Positions 36,068 through 45,396 of a DNA stretch of 64,000 nt are shown in pieces. The notes below the pieces were generated by a model. That model saw nothing but the letters and a program-made list of their open reading frames with translations, ran no database searches and was not told the origin of the DNA. Origin of the DNA: UBA1413 sp037447215 (GTDB lineage Bacteria > Bacteroidota > Bacteroidia > Bacteroidales > Prolixibacteraceae); the NCBI GenBank assembly GCA_037447215.1, contig JBBIHB010000004.1, positions 1-64,000 on the forward strand, in the 5' to 3' direction. Position 1 is the stretch's first letter. Each line of letters begins with the position of its first letter. A program made the translations under genes and the position numbers.

Positions 36068-39000
36068 TTACCTTTCCACTTGAATATCCTTCATCAGCCC
36101 CACAGCTTCTCCAATGGATAAAATTGATTCAAATGTAAGCGTAAGTTTGCCTTCTTCTTTCATCCGGCATTTGCGGGGATGGGTCTGTACAAATTTCAGG
36201 ATTTTTCCGAAATTATCGGACTGATAATAGGGCGATCGTGCATCGGATGGGAAATAACAGATCATTTTATGGTTTTTCAGGGTGATGCGCTCCATCCCAA
36301 GATTGATGGCTTCACACCTCAACCGCACCACTTCCACCAGATCGGCGCTTTCAGGGGGCAGTTTCCCGAACCGGTCAACCAGGCTGGCTTCAAACTTTCG
36401 AAGTTGCGTTTCATTTTCCTGGTTGTCGAGTTCGCGGTAGAGCATCATCCGTTCGGCCGTACCCGGAATATAACTGTCGGGGAAAAGCAGCTCCAGGTCG
36501 GTATCAATCTGGCAGTCGGTTACATACTTCACTTTCAGGAAAGCTTCTGAAGCCGATGGTTCATCGTCCCTGAACAGTTCGCCGAACTCTTCCGATTTCA
36601 ATTCCTGTACAGCCTCGTTCAGAATGCGGTGGTAGGTTTCGAAACCGATATCGGCAATAAATCCGCTCTGTTCGGCACCGAGAAGGTTCCCGGCACCACG
36701 GATGTCGAGATCCTGCATCGAGATGTTAAAGCCGCTTCCCAGGTCCGAAAACTCTTCAATGGCCTTAAGCCTGCGGCGGGCTTCTCCGGTAAGGCTCACC
36801 GGGGGTGGGGTTATCAGGTAGCAGAAAGCCTTTTTGTTTGAACGTCCCACCCTGCCGCGCAGCTGGTGCAGATCGCTGAGCCCGAAGTTCTGCGCCTGGT
36901 TGATGATCATGGTGTTGGCATTGGGTATGTCGAGCCCCGACTCGATTATGGTGGTTGCAATGAGCACATCGAACCTGCCGCTGATAAAATCGAGCATTAC
37001 CTTTTCGAGGGCGGCGCCTTCCATCTGGCCATGCCCTACTCCTGTGCGAACACCTGGCACAATCCGTTTAATGGTGGCTTCTACCTCGTGAATATTCTGA
37101 ACCCGGTTATGGATAAAGAAAACCTGCCCGTTGCGGCCCACCTCATAGAGTATGGCATCGCGGATCAACTGTTCGTTAAACCCGTGCACTTCGGTGACAA
37201 TGGGATACCGGTTGGGTGGCGGGGTTTGTATGATAGAAAGGTCGCGGGCGCCCATCAGCGAAAACTGCAAGGTGCGTGGTATAGGTGTCGCTGTCAGCGT
37301 AAGGGTATCTACACTCACTTTCAGCTTTTTCAGTTTTTCCTTAACCCCAACTCCAAACTTCTGTTCTTCGTCGATTATCAGCAGCCCCAGGTCTTTGAAC
37401 TGTACATCGCTGCTTACCAGCCGGTGTGTACCGATTACAATGTCAACCTTTCCCACCTTTACCTCCTTTAGGGTTGCATTGATTTCGGCTGATGAGCGCA
37501 AACGGCTTACATAACCCACCTTAACCGGAAAATCGGTCAACCGCTCCGAAAAAGTTTTATAGTGCTGCAACGCGAGGATGGTGGTGGGCACCAGTACTGC
37601 TACCTGTTTGCTGTCAGTTACCGCCTTGAAAGCTGCCCGTATGGCCACTTCAGTTTTGCCGAAGCCCACATCGCCGCAGACCAGCCTGTCCATGGGCATG
37701 GTTTTTTCCATGTCGTCTTTAACGGCCTGAGTGGCCTTTTCCTGATCGGGGGTATCCTCATAAATAAACGATGCTTCCAGCTCGGCCTGCAGGTAACTGT
37801 CGGGCGAAAAGGCAAAACCCCGCTCCTCTCTGCGGCGGGCATAAAGGGCAATCAGTTCCCGGGCAATATCTTTAACCTTGCTTTTGGTGCGGTTTTTCAG
37901 GTTTTGCCAGGCAGCGGTACCCAGTTTGTTCAACGAAGGTTCGGTGCCATCTTTCCCTTTGTATTTCGAGATGCGGTGCAGCGAATGGATGCTGACCAGC
38001 AGTGAATCGTTATCGCGGTAAACCAGCCTGATGGCTTCCTGCATTTTTCCGTTTACTTCGGTCTTCACAAGGCCGGCAAATTTCCCGATCCCGTGATCGA
38101 TATGTACCACATAGTCACCGGGATGGAGCATATTGAGTTCTTTCAGTGTAATGGCCTCGCGCTGCGGCTTTCGGGTACGCAGCCTGAAGCGGTGGTAACG
38201 CTCAAAAATCTGGTGGTCGGTATAGCAGCATAGTTTCAGTTGATGGTCGATAAACCCTTCGTGCAGGGTAAACAATGCAGGCTCAAATAACACCTTCTTC
38301 CTGATTTCCCTGAAAATATCGCGAAGCCGGGCAACCTGTTTTTCCTGGTTGGTGAGAAGGATAATGCGGTAACCGGTATCGGTGAGTACCTGAAGGTTTT
38401 CGGCCAGCATCCCAAAATTTTTATTGAAAACCGGTTGCCTTGAAACCTGAAAAATGAGTATCTGGTTTGGCTCAAAAAGCAACTGGATACCCGTTTCGAT
38501 GCAGGTCTTATCCACAATGGAGGAAACGAACCCGTTGCCGGCCAGCAGGTGGTCGGGACTCACCTTCACCTCGCCGGGGGCATTGTGCAGGGTATGCTGA
38601 ACAATCTGATCGAGCTGGTGGGCAATCAGTTTCCCGTCTGAAACCAGGCAAACCGAACCGGAAGGCAAAAACCGCGGCAGTCCTATTCGTTCGCCGCAAA
38701 TCGAACTACCCTGCACATCGGGAACAAGGGCAATGCGTTCGTGCATGGATTTCGATACCTGGTCGCCGATATCGAAACTGCGGATGGAATCTATTTCATT
38801 TCCGAAAAAATCGAGCCTGAAGGGGTCTTCGCTGGCATACGAAAACACATCTACAATGCTTCCCCTGATGGAAAACTGGCCGGGGCCGGTAACAAAATCC
38901 ACCCTTTCGAATCCATACTCAAACAGGAACTCATTGATAAACTCGATAGAAATTTTTTCACCCTTCGAAATGGTTAAAGTGTTAACCATCAGGTTATCGG

Positions 39001-39406
39001 GCGAAATAACTTTTTCAACCAGCGCTTCGGGATAAGTAATAACCACATAGGGCTGGTTCCCTGTATTCAGACGGTTCAGGGCTTCGGTGCGCAACACCAG
39101 GTTTTCTTCGTCGGGTTGGCCAAACTGCACCGAACGTTTATAAGATGATGGAAAAAACAAAGCCTGTTCTTCGAGGCCTTGGCTTACCAGGTCGTCGTAA
39201 AAATAGGCGGCCTCTTCCTTATCGGGCAAAATGGCCAGGATATCTTTTCCGCATGATTGCAGCAGGCTGGCAGCAATTATGGCCTGGAGAGAGCCAACAA
39301 TGCCCTGCAGGTGAATTTTTTCACCCGGGGGGGCGCCGCATGCACCTTGCAAAGCTTTCAGCTGCGGATGCCCTTCAAATAGTTTCAGAAATGTTGCTGC
39401 CTCCAA
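36068..39406 (-). CDS. mfd: Transcription-repair coupling factor
   Basis: Mfd removes RNA polymerase stalled at DNA lesions and recruits the UvrABC machinery. The 1112-residue sequence shows an N-terminal UvrB-homology region, the CarD-like polymerase-interaction domain (LHPGDYVVHIDHGIGKFAGL), and the RecG-like translocase with VCGDVGFGKTEVAIRAAFKA (Walker A), LLIIDEEQKFGV (DEEQ box), LTATPIPRTLQFSLMGARDL and QLRGRVGRSNKKAFCYL. The C-terminal TRCF domain follows. Length is normal and no lesion is visible. It is transcribed alone from a promoter at 39432-39439. Confidence 0.96.
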   Translation of the reverse strand: MEAATFLKLFEGHPQLKALQGACGAPPGEKIHLQGIVGSLQAIIAASLLQSCGKDILAILPDKEEAAYFYDDLVSQGLEEQALFFPSSYKRSVQFGQPDEENLVLRTEALNRLNTGNQPYVVITYPEALVEKVISPDNLMVNTLTISKGEKISIEFINEFLFEYGFERVDFVTGPGQFSIRGSIVDVFSYASEDPFRLDFFGNEIDSIRSFDIGDQVSKSMHERIALVPDVQGSSICGERIGLPRFLPSGSVCLVSDGKLIAHQLDQIVQHTLHNAPGEVKVSPDHLLAGNGFVSSIVDKTCIETGIQLLFEPNQILIFQVSRQPVFNKNFGMLAENLQVLTDTGYRIILLTNQEKQVARLRDIFREIRKKVLFEPALFTLHEGFIDHQLKLCCYTDHQIFERYHRFRLRTRKPQREAITLKELNMLHPGDYVVHIDHGIGKFAGLVKTEVNGKMQEAIRLVYRDNDSLLVSIHSLHRISKYKGKDGTEPSLNKLGTAAWQNLKNRTKSKVKDIARELIALYARRREERGFAFSPDSYLQAELEASFIYEDTPDQEKATQAVKDDMEKTMPMDRLVCGDVGFGKTEVAIRAAFKAVTDSKQVAVLVPTTILALQHYKTFSERLTDFPVKVGYVSRLRSSAEINATLKEVKVGKVDIVIGTHRLVSSDVQFKDLGLLIIDEEQKFGVGVKEKLKKLKVSVDTLTLTATPIPRTLQFSLMGARDLSIIQTPPPNRYPIVTEVHGFNEQLIRDAILYEVGRNGQVFFIHNRVQNIHEVEATIKRIVPGVRTGVGHGQMEGAALEKVMLDFISGRFDVLIATTIIESGLDIPNANTMIINQAQNFGLSDLHQLRGRVGRSNKKAFCYLITPPPVSLTGEARRRLKAIEEFSDLGSGFNISMQDLDIRGAGNLLGAEQSGFIADIGFETYHRILNEAVQELKSEEFGELFRDDEPSASEAFLKVKYVTDCQIDTDLELLFPDSYIPGTAERMMLYRELDNQENETQLRKFEASLVDRFGKLPPESADLVEVVRLRCEAINLGMERITLKNHKMICYFPSDARSPYYQSDNFGKILKFVQTHPRKCRMKEEGKLTLTFESILSIGEAVGLMKDIQVER

Positions 39407-39431
39407 AAAATTGAGCAGAAAAAAATTTGTG

Positions 39432-39439
39432 CAAAGATA
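39432..39439 (-). promoter_or_regulatory. -7 box of mfd
   Basis: On the minus strand TATCTTTG followed by C matches TAnnTTTG. Transcription would start near 39426, about 20 bases before the ATG at 39406. Confidence 0.5.
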
Positions 39440-40161
39440 GGGTTTTCAGGATGAGGCGGTTTTAAATGTTGAAAAGAATTAACCCCGGATACCTTCGTGA
39501 AAGATTTAATTAAAGAAAGGAATTGAAAATCATTTTAAACCCTGCAAGTAATCCTTTCAGGAAGGATATTCCCTGAAAAATATGCTTTTTAAGGAATGTA
39601 TTCCCTGAAGGTTATATTTTTTAACAGAACAGCTAACCTCGACCGGATCAGTAGATGGGTACCACCTGGTTTTATCGGACCACCCGAACCCAAAGGTACA
39701 GATGAAGGGGCAATCCCGGAAATATCAGAAACAGGCAGTTCACTGGTTTTGAACAACATAGGTATTATTTCGCGAAAAAATGGCTTAATGTTATAAGCCT
39801 GAATAAAATACTTTCGCCGCGAGGCGGCTTTTAATCGTACACCAACCATTTTTCTGCTACCATACTTTCGCTGCTACGCGGCTTGACTTTCAGACAGGTG
39901 CAGCGCACCTGAATTATGGTAGAAAAATTAGTCATAATCAATATTAATGCCGCATAGCGGCGACAGATGTATTATTCATCACCTACATTGATCATGATAG
40001 GGCCAAAACCAGTGTGCTTTAAATTTGACTACCGCGAAATGGAATCGCCATAACCGGGATGTTGTGCTGATGACTCACTATCACCTGTTCCATACCATTG
40101 CTGTGTGGTTCATCCAACCCACTGTGATTTTGTTCGCTGTCATACAACACTTGTCTCCCAC
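39440..40161. other. Intergenic region with repeats
   Basis: No convincing gene. Two diverged copies of a roughly 30-base unit containing TATTCCCTGAA occur at 39564-39632. Overlapping open frames on both strands at about 39589-39849 (for example plus-strand ISRWVPPGFIGPPEPKGTD) have no start context or family match. The hairpin repeat cluster at 39816-39961 is annotated separately. Confidence 0.45.
39816..39961. repeat. Cluster of GC-rich hairpins, likely interspersed repeat element
   Basis: Four short palindromes lie in an AT-rich setting: GCCGC-GAG-GCGGC (39816-39828) followed by TTTT, an imperfect GCTGCTACGCGGC (39870-39882), the perfect CAGGTGC-AGC-GCACCTG (39895-39911) and GCCGC-ATA-GCGGC (39949-39961). 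The middle two are enclosed by TTTTTCTGCTACCATA (39848) and its near complement TATGGTAGAAAAA (about 39915). This looks like an intergenic repeat family of the kind seen in many Bacteroidota genomes. Confidence 0.6.
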
Positions 40162-40198
40162 AAAAAAACCGCCCCCTTCCGCGCGGGCGGAAGAGGGC
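40162..40198 (-). terminator. Terminator of T9SS cargo gene B
   Basis: The arms CCCCCTTCCGC and GCGGAAGAGGG pair at 10 of 11 positions around a short GCGG loop. Read on the minus strand the hairpin is followed by a run of T (plus-strand A at 40162-40168). It lies about 95 bases after the stop of the gene at 40293. Confidence 0.8.
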
Positions 40199-40292
40199 AG
40201 ATTTTCAGTTTTCGGACCGTTGGCAGCCCGACCATATACAGGACTATGAACTATGGTTTCCCTTCCGTATCATGTCCTGGGGAAACGAGAAA

Positions 40293-43130
40293 CTATTGTT
40301 TCTGGTAGAGAACTTTACCGTTGATTACTTCGCTGCCGATTACCAGACGGTAGAACAACATACCCGGGGCAACCCCTTCGGGCGCGTATTCAACCCTATA
40401 GAATTGTCCGGCTTCAACCGGGTTGTCATACAGGGTGGTCAGTTTAGCACCACGGATATCAAAGATTTCGAGCTTAGCATGGCTGGTCTGGTGCCATTGC
40501 AGGTCGAAGTACAACCGTTGGGTGAACGGGTTCGGGTAAACCTTCAACTGGTCTGTTCCGTGTTCCATATCTGTTGTTGCTTTTGCATCAATCAGAAGTT
40601 TGCCCGGATTGTTTGACAGACTTAAAAGCTTCGTACTTGTAGCCTGATAACCCACATAAGGCACTGAACAAACAACTGCATGAGCAATCAGATAGAACGG
40701 AGTTTTTGAGACAGGTACAGAGGTACTCCAGGTTATTGCCATATTCAAGGCACCTGAATACTTCGTATATTGGCCCGGTGAAACAGTTGGAATTTTCTTC
40801 ACCAATGGGAACATATCGGTTCCAACATACAAATTAGCCTCATTCATACCATAACCCTGGAAGATGTTGTAGGTAACAGTTACCAGGAATGTTCTACCCG
40901 ATTTGGTTACAACAACCAGAATATTACCAATATGTTGTCCTTTGCTGATGTCGCACCCTCCTGCGCCTCCATAAAGAGGTATGGTATAGTTACCCACGCT
41001 GTTAATCTGGATTGTCCATCCCCAACTGCTGAATCCCTTATCGAGGAAGCAAGTACTGCTGCCAGCCCTGAAAGCATAAGCTGTATTGCAGCATGGCTCA
41101 ACCGTGATGGTCTGACTGCAGGTGGATGAATTACCACAATTATCGGTTGCCCTCCAGGTACGGGTAACACTATACCTGCCATAAGCAAGTGGCACACGGT
41201 CGCCATCAGCAAAGACAAGTGCCGGAGCGGGATCGCAGTTATCTTCTATTACAGGAGTATCAAACACAGGCACAGATGGGCAACTGGTTGATTTATTAGG
41301 GAGACAAGTGATTTCAGGAGCAATTTCGTCCTTAACGGTAATTATCTGAGTTCTTGTAACAGCAGGATTGCCACAAGCATCGGAAATGTTCCATGTTCTT
41401 GTGATGGTTCCGCCGCAGGCACCGCCAACGAGTGGTCCGTCAACACCTAATACAGTGCCGCCGTCATCGCAGTTGTCTGTCCATGCCAGGCTGATCATTA
41501 CAGGAACATCCTCAATGCAACTTACAGTTACAGCATCTGGAGCTGGGTCAAAGACCGGTGCTTGGGTATCATCTACCGAAACTACCACCTCACATTCCTG
41601 AACGACTCTACCTCCCGGATTTTTTATTTGAAGCAGCACTGTGTATGCTGTATTACAGGTAGTTTTGGACGTTACGCTTATTGATTTTTGATCACTTGCA
41701 ACGGTAAAAGTTGCACTATTGCTATTGTTTTTCAAAGACCAGTTATACGTAAAACCCTGATTAATTTCGGTTGTAGTTGAATAAGTACTGGTTGAACCCG
41801 GGCATACCGTTATTGGGCCAACAAGTTCGCAACCTTGAGTTTGCCTATATCCAAGGTCCAGCACGCAGGTACTTTGGCAATTATTTGCATTCGTTATAGT
41901 AACACTATAAGTTCCCGGATCATTAACGGTTATGCATCTTTGCGTTGATGTAAAACCAAATGGGCCAGTCCATGCATAATTTTTCATCCCTTCCGGTGCA
42001 CAAAAATCAACAGTTGATAATGGATCAATATAAACAATGCCAACTGTATCTGCTGGAACTGTGGAAGAAATCAAGCAAATGGGATATTGATACAAAGTGG
42101 CTGTTGCATCATCGGGATCAGAAAAAATGGGAAAACCATTACTATCTGTTCCCCTGGCATAAGCATAATTTGTAACATTACCTCTGTCAATATCGGTCTG
42201 AGTAATTGTGTAGGTTGCGGTAAAAGTCCATTTTTCACCAACCTGGAGAATACCATCGTTGTTTGTGTCACCCGTGTAGACATTAATATAACCAATATTA
42301 TCATCATAAACATAAGGACTTGCAATGGGAGCATCTGAAGTAACGACAAACGAGTATGTAATCAGGTCTCCAGCTTTTGCGCAAGGATTGTACGAAGTTA
42401 TGCTTTTTACTATGTCGAGATTGGATTGCCTTATACAAGTTCCAATTTGAGTTATATGATTATAGATAAATGGGTGTTCAATTCCATTTTTATCTTTAAA
42501 CACAAAAATATAAATACCAGCCTTAATTGTTTGTGTGGTATATGTGCCAGTAGTAAATGAAGCAGTACCAAACACTAAGACAGAATTCCCGCTTGTTACC
42601 AAAGAATATGGGCCACAGTTATTGTTATCCTTCAGTATCATGGTAAAATAACTGTTACTTGAAGTACAATTCTGCCCGGTTTCTCTATCCTGGAAAATAA
42701 TACTAAGGCATCCGTTGTCTGACGTTTGGCCGCAACCTATCCCTTCTGCAATTTGGTAATTAGTAGGAGGATTTGTTACAGTTGTTGCAGCCGTATATGT
42801 GAGTATAATTGGTGCACTATTACCTCCACCGTTATTCCCGGTATAGTTGTACCTAATCCCATTTACGATTATATAACCTCCGCTGCATGGATCGGTGCCA
42901 GTTCCCCCATTTTTGCGGACAAAATCACAAGCAATATCCCGGTCGGCAACTCCATTTCCAGCTTCAAAATTAAATGTAATTTTAGCGGGCGTTGATCCAG
43001 ATCCCTGTGTGAACACATAAGTGTTGGGACATTGTCCTGCTGCTATTTTTGGCATCAAGGCAATCAAAATGAAGGACATTCCAAAAATTACATTTTTCAG
43101 AGTCCTGAATAGAAGTAATAAATTTTTCAT
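40293..43130 (-). CDS. T9SS cargo protein B with HYR-like and DUF11-like domains
   Basis: The 945-residue protein has a long signal peptide ending near KIAAGQCP (about residue 33). Domains in order are a beta-rich N-terminal region with Cys pairs, a DUF11-like block (YDDNIGYINVYTGDTNNDG, TYTITQTDIDRGNVTNYAYA), an Ig/PKD-like region (FTYNWSLKNNSNSATFTVAS), two HYR-like repeats (VSCIEDVPVMISLAWTDNCD, CDPAPALVFADGDRVPL), a Cys-rich domain with SWGWT and LIAHAVVC, and the sorting domain (LKVYPNPFTQRLYFDLQ to GKVLYQKQ). It is probably displayed on the cell surface or released by type IX secretion. The Cys-rich domain matches one in cargo A. Confidence 0.9.
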   Translation of the reverse strand: MKNLLLLFRTLKNVIFGMSFILIALMPKIAAGQCPNTYVFTQGSGSTPAKITFNFEAGNGVADRDIACDFVRKNGGTGTDPCSGGYIIVNGIRYNYTGNNGGGNSAPIILTYTAATTVTNPPTNYQIAEGIGCGQTSDNGCLSIIFQDRETGQNCTSSNSYFTMILKDNNNCGPYSLVTSGNSVLVFGTASFTTGTYTTQTIKAGIYIFVFKDKNGIEHPFIYNHITQIGTCIRQSNLDIVKSITSYNPCAKAGDLITYSFVVTSDAPIASPYVYDDNIGYINVYTGDTNNDGILQVGEKWTFTATYTITQTDIDRGNVTNYAYARGTDSNGFPIFSDPDDATATLYQYPICLISSTVPADTVGIVYIDPLSTVDFCAPEGMKNYAWTGPFGFTSTQRCITVNDPGTYSVTITNANNCQSTCVLDLGYRQTQGCELVGPITVCPGSTSTYSTTTEINQGFTYNWSLKNNSNSATFTVASDQKSISVTSKTTCNTAYTVLLQIKNPGGRVVQECEVVVSVDDTQAPVFDPAPDAVTVSCIEDVPVMISLAWTDNCDDGGTVLGVDGPLVGGACGGTITRTWNISDACGNPAVTRTQIITVKDEIAPEITCLPNKSTSCPSVPVFDTPVIEDNCDPAPALVFADGDRVPLAYGRYSVTRTWRATDNCGNSSTCSQTITVEPCCNTAYAFRAGSSTCFLDKGFSSWGWTIQINSVGNYTIPLYGGAGGCDISKGQHIGNILVVVTKSGRTFLVTVTYNIFQGYGMNEANLYVGTDMFPLVKKIPTVSPGQYTKYSGALNMAITWSTSVPVSKTPFYLIAHAVVCSVPYVGYQATSTKLLSLSNNPGKLLIDAKATTDMEHGTDQLKVYPNPFTQRLYFDLQWHQTSHAKLEIFDIRGAKLTTLYDNPVEAGQFYRVEYAPEGVAPGMLFYRLVIGSEVINGKVLYQKQ

Positions 43131-43777
43131 AATCGGAAGTTTTTAGTTCTTTGAATTTTATATTTTACATCGGCGGTTTTTTTATCCGTATCAGGTGTGT
43201 TTTTCCTTAATATGACCTGATCTGCCGTATAAATTTCTTTTTATAGATTTTTTCTGTTCATTAGTCCTGTAAATTACCGGCCCGTTTGCCTGAGTTTCCA
43301 AATAGGGTGGCAACCGGTTGGTTGTCTGCTGCATTTCTATTTAACCGCAGGTAGTTGTGTCGTACTTTTGTTCACCATAGGCAACCCCATGTAGTAAAAA
43401 TAATGGTCAGAACGTAGCATAAAGGATAAAACAATCACATCTCGCATTCGATTATGTTAATACGTGCAAGCTGAAATTTTAACCTGTCATCAGGATCATT
43501 AAGTAAAGGGACTTTGTTCGGTGCTAAAACGGCTAAGGCGGCAGGTTCATAAGTTGGTATTTTTTTGTGTATTAATAAAATAGGGTTTTTTGTTTGAAAA
43601 CAGTGGAAAAGGCAGCGTCTTTCCGTTACGTCCTGCGAAAGAGAGGAGCTCGGGTGAGCGGGTGCTTGCACAGGGATCAAAAATCCCGTTTGAAAAGATG
43701 TCTTTCATACGTGAAAATAAATTTGGTTATGCGGTTCATTGACCATCTCTTCAAGTCGCTGAATTGCAAATTTTTAT
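43131..43777 (-). other. Very long 5' leader of T9SS cargo gene B
   Basis: If the promoter at 43785-43816 is correct, about 650 bases precede the ATG. A minus-strand frame at 43680-43435 (81 codons) lies within it but shows no family match or signal peptide, and I do not call it a gene. Confidence 0.4.
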
Positions 43778-43784
43778 CCGTTAC

Positions 43785-43816
43785 CAAATTTACAAAAAAA
43801 TAATTCAGAATCAAAA
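43785..43816 (-). promoter_or_regulatory. Promoter of T9SS cargo gene B
   Basis: On the minus strand TTTTG (43816-43812), exactly 19 bases, then TAAATTTG (43792-43785): a full match to the Bacteroidota sigma consensus TTTG-N19-TAnnTTTG. It continues as GTAACGGAT, as before cargo gene A. Confidence 0.65.
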
Positions 43817-44438
43817 TCAACCTTCCCAAAATGAGACTTTTTTAAAAAAAATATAGTGTAAAATAGGGTAGAAAATTGAACATTATTTCATGCCCTGTTT
43901 TTATTATAATTTTTTAATTCTTCATTCGGGTTAAAACGTGTGATTCTAATATTCTAATATTTAAATTGCTGTATTACTGTTGTTTAGCTAATTTTCCAAC
44001 AAATATGCGGCTTTCAGAAGGATTTCAAATGAGCAGGTGTCCGCCAGCCGGCAGATCAGCGGGTGAATAACCCGGGAAAATCTGGTAATCCGGAATGCAA
44101 ATTTATTGAGCAGGTGATCCTGATTTACCCGCTCAACATCCTGGTTTCGGGATTTTCGTTTCCTGGAAGGACAAGCAAAAAACGCATTCGCTTCAGAACC
44201 TCACTGCCTGCCCAACTATGTCATTCACGCCAGTACCGATCTGCCGGTTCTGCCCGACTTCGCCATACAGGAGGGTGTTCGGAACGAAATAGAGTTTTGC
44301 CCCAGAGCAGATAGTCGTCATTTCGAATGGAGCTTAAGCGGAATGATGAATCCCAGGCACATAGTGCCACTCATATTGTTTTCAGGACATTGAACCAATT
44401 ACTATGGGTGAGGGGACTTAATTACAATCAGCAACATT
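43817..44438. other. Intergenic region with a possible gene remnant
   Basis: Positions 43943-43961 contain a short direct repeat of TTCTAATA. From 44151 to the TGA at 44391-44393 an 80-codon frame without start codon reads as plausible protein (LEGQAKNAFASEPH, NYVIHASTDLPVLPDF, EGVRNEIEF, SGMMNPRHIVPL). It may be the tail of a lost gene, but I do not recognise the family. Confidence 0.3.
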
Positions 44439-45128
44439 TCACCGTTTCCAACCACGTTGCAGGGCCCAAACGTCGATATCGAAATTTTTATTCAGCTGGT
44501 ACAGCACATGGGTATCGCCAAACCACGGCTGAACTATACCCAGCACAATAAAATCGGCCAGTAGTTGTTCGGCCTTCCGGTAAGGAAGGCTGGCCTTCCG
44601 GGCAAATGCCGAAACGGATATAAAATGGTTGTTTTCGAGGTATTTCAACAGGAATTTTTCGGCATCGGTGAGCTTAACGGTTATGCCCTGCATGCTCTTC
44701 TGCCTGTTCCATACATCAATCATCACTTTGCCTGCCAGCCGGTTTTCGTCGTTGTGGCGTACATAGGCCATCCATTTTCCATTATCGTCTTTGGCATAGT
44801 GGGGTTTCTGGTTGCTTGGCTCCACCATAACCTGAAGAACGGTTTTCCCTTCGAATTGCCACTGCCGGGTGGTGAAAGCAACCGGAGGATTGCTGTATAT
44901 CCGTGCAGCCGATTCTACCATATAATATTCTTCTTCGGATTGGACACCTACAATATTGCCATTGTCTTTCACCCCGATAAGCAGACTGCCCCCGTCGGTG
45001 TTGGCAAATGCCACCAGCGACCGGGCAATTTTCCGCGAATCGGTAATGCAGAACTTGAAATCCTGCTTCTGATGTTCCCCTTTGCGGATCATGCTGATTA
45101 ACCGGTTTTCAATTTTTTCGCTTTTCAT
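44439..45128 (-). CDS. AlbA_2 (Schlafen-like) domain protein with a C-terminal winged helix
   Basis: From ATG 45128 (MKSEKIENRLISMIRKGEHQ) the product has 229 residues. The N-terminal 120 residues match the AlbA_2/divergent AAA-4 family: QDFKFCITDSRKIARSLVAF, NTDGGSLLIGVKDNGNIVGV, then a YVRHNDENRLA block. The C-terminal 80 residues (KLTDAEKFLLKYLENNHFIS, then AFARKASLPYRKAEQLLADF) form a winged helix. Such proteins are generally annotated as putative DNA-binding regulators, although some Schlafen-like members are nucleases; the role here is open. An ATG at 45161 would add 11 hydrophobic residues without family match. Confidence 0.82.
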   Translation of the reverse strand: MKSEKIENRLISMIRKGEHQKQDFKFCITDSRKIARSLVAFANTDGGSLLIGVKDNGNIVGVQSEEEYYMVESAARIYSNPPVAFTTRQWQFEGKTVLQVMVEPSNQKPHYAKDDNGKWMAYVRHNDENRLAGKVMIDVWNRQKSMQGITVKLTDAEKFLLKYLENNHFISVSAFARKASLPYRKAEQLLADFIVLGIVQPWFGDTHVLYQLNKNFDIDVWALQRGWKR

Positions 45129-45396
45129 CGTTAGTAAATAAACGGCAGATAATACAATCAACCATACCCTGTTCAGGGTGTAAAATTAACCTATTAAATC
45201 GGAAAATTGTTTCATGCCAACCAACAACTTACAACCGGATGTATCCAAACCCTGATAGAAACCCGGGGTACTGAGTCACAGGAGCACCTGATAATAATAT
45301 GACGTGGAACTTCGCAGGAGTTTACCATAGGTGATCGGGTATTTCGCTGTGTATTAAAAAGTCACCCTGAGTTTTGATTTCGAAGCAAAAGGACTT

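Noticed and set aside
39589..39849. Overlapping plus- and minus-strand frames of 66-86 codons after the mfd promoter
   Set aside because: No family match, no promoter or start context, and located in repeat-containing intergenic DNA.
43435..43680. 81-codon minus-strand frame in the leader of T9SS cargo B
   Set aside because: No recognisable domain or signal, and composition unlike neighbouring genes; treated as part of the leader.
45164..45181. Palindrome ACCCTGTTCAGGGT upstream of the AlbA_2 gene
   Set aside because: The stem is only six base pairs and no T run follows; it could be an operator, but nothing supports a specific call.
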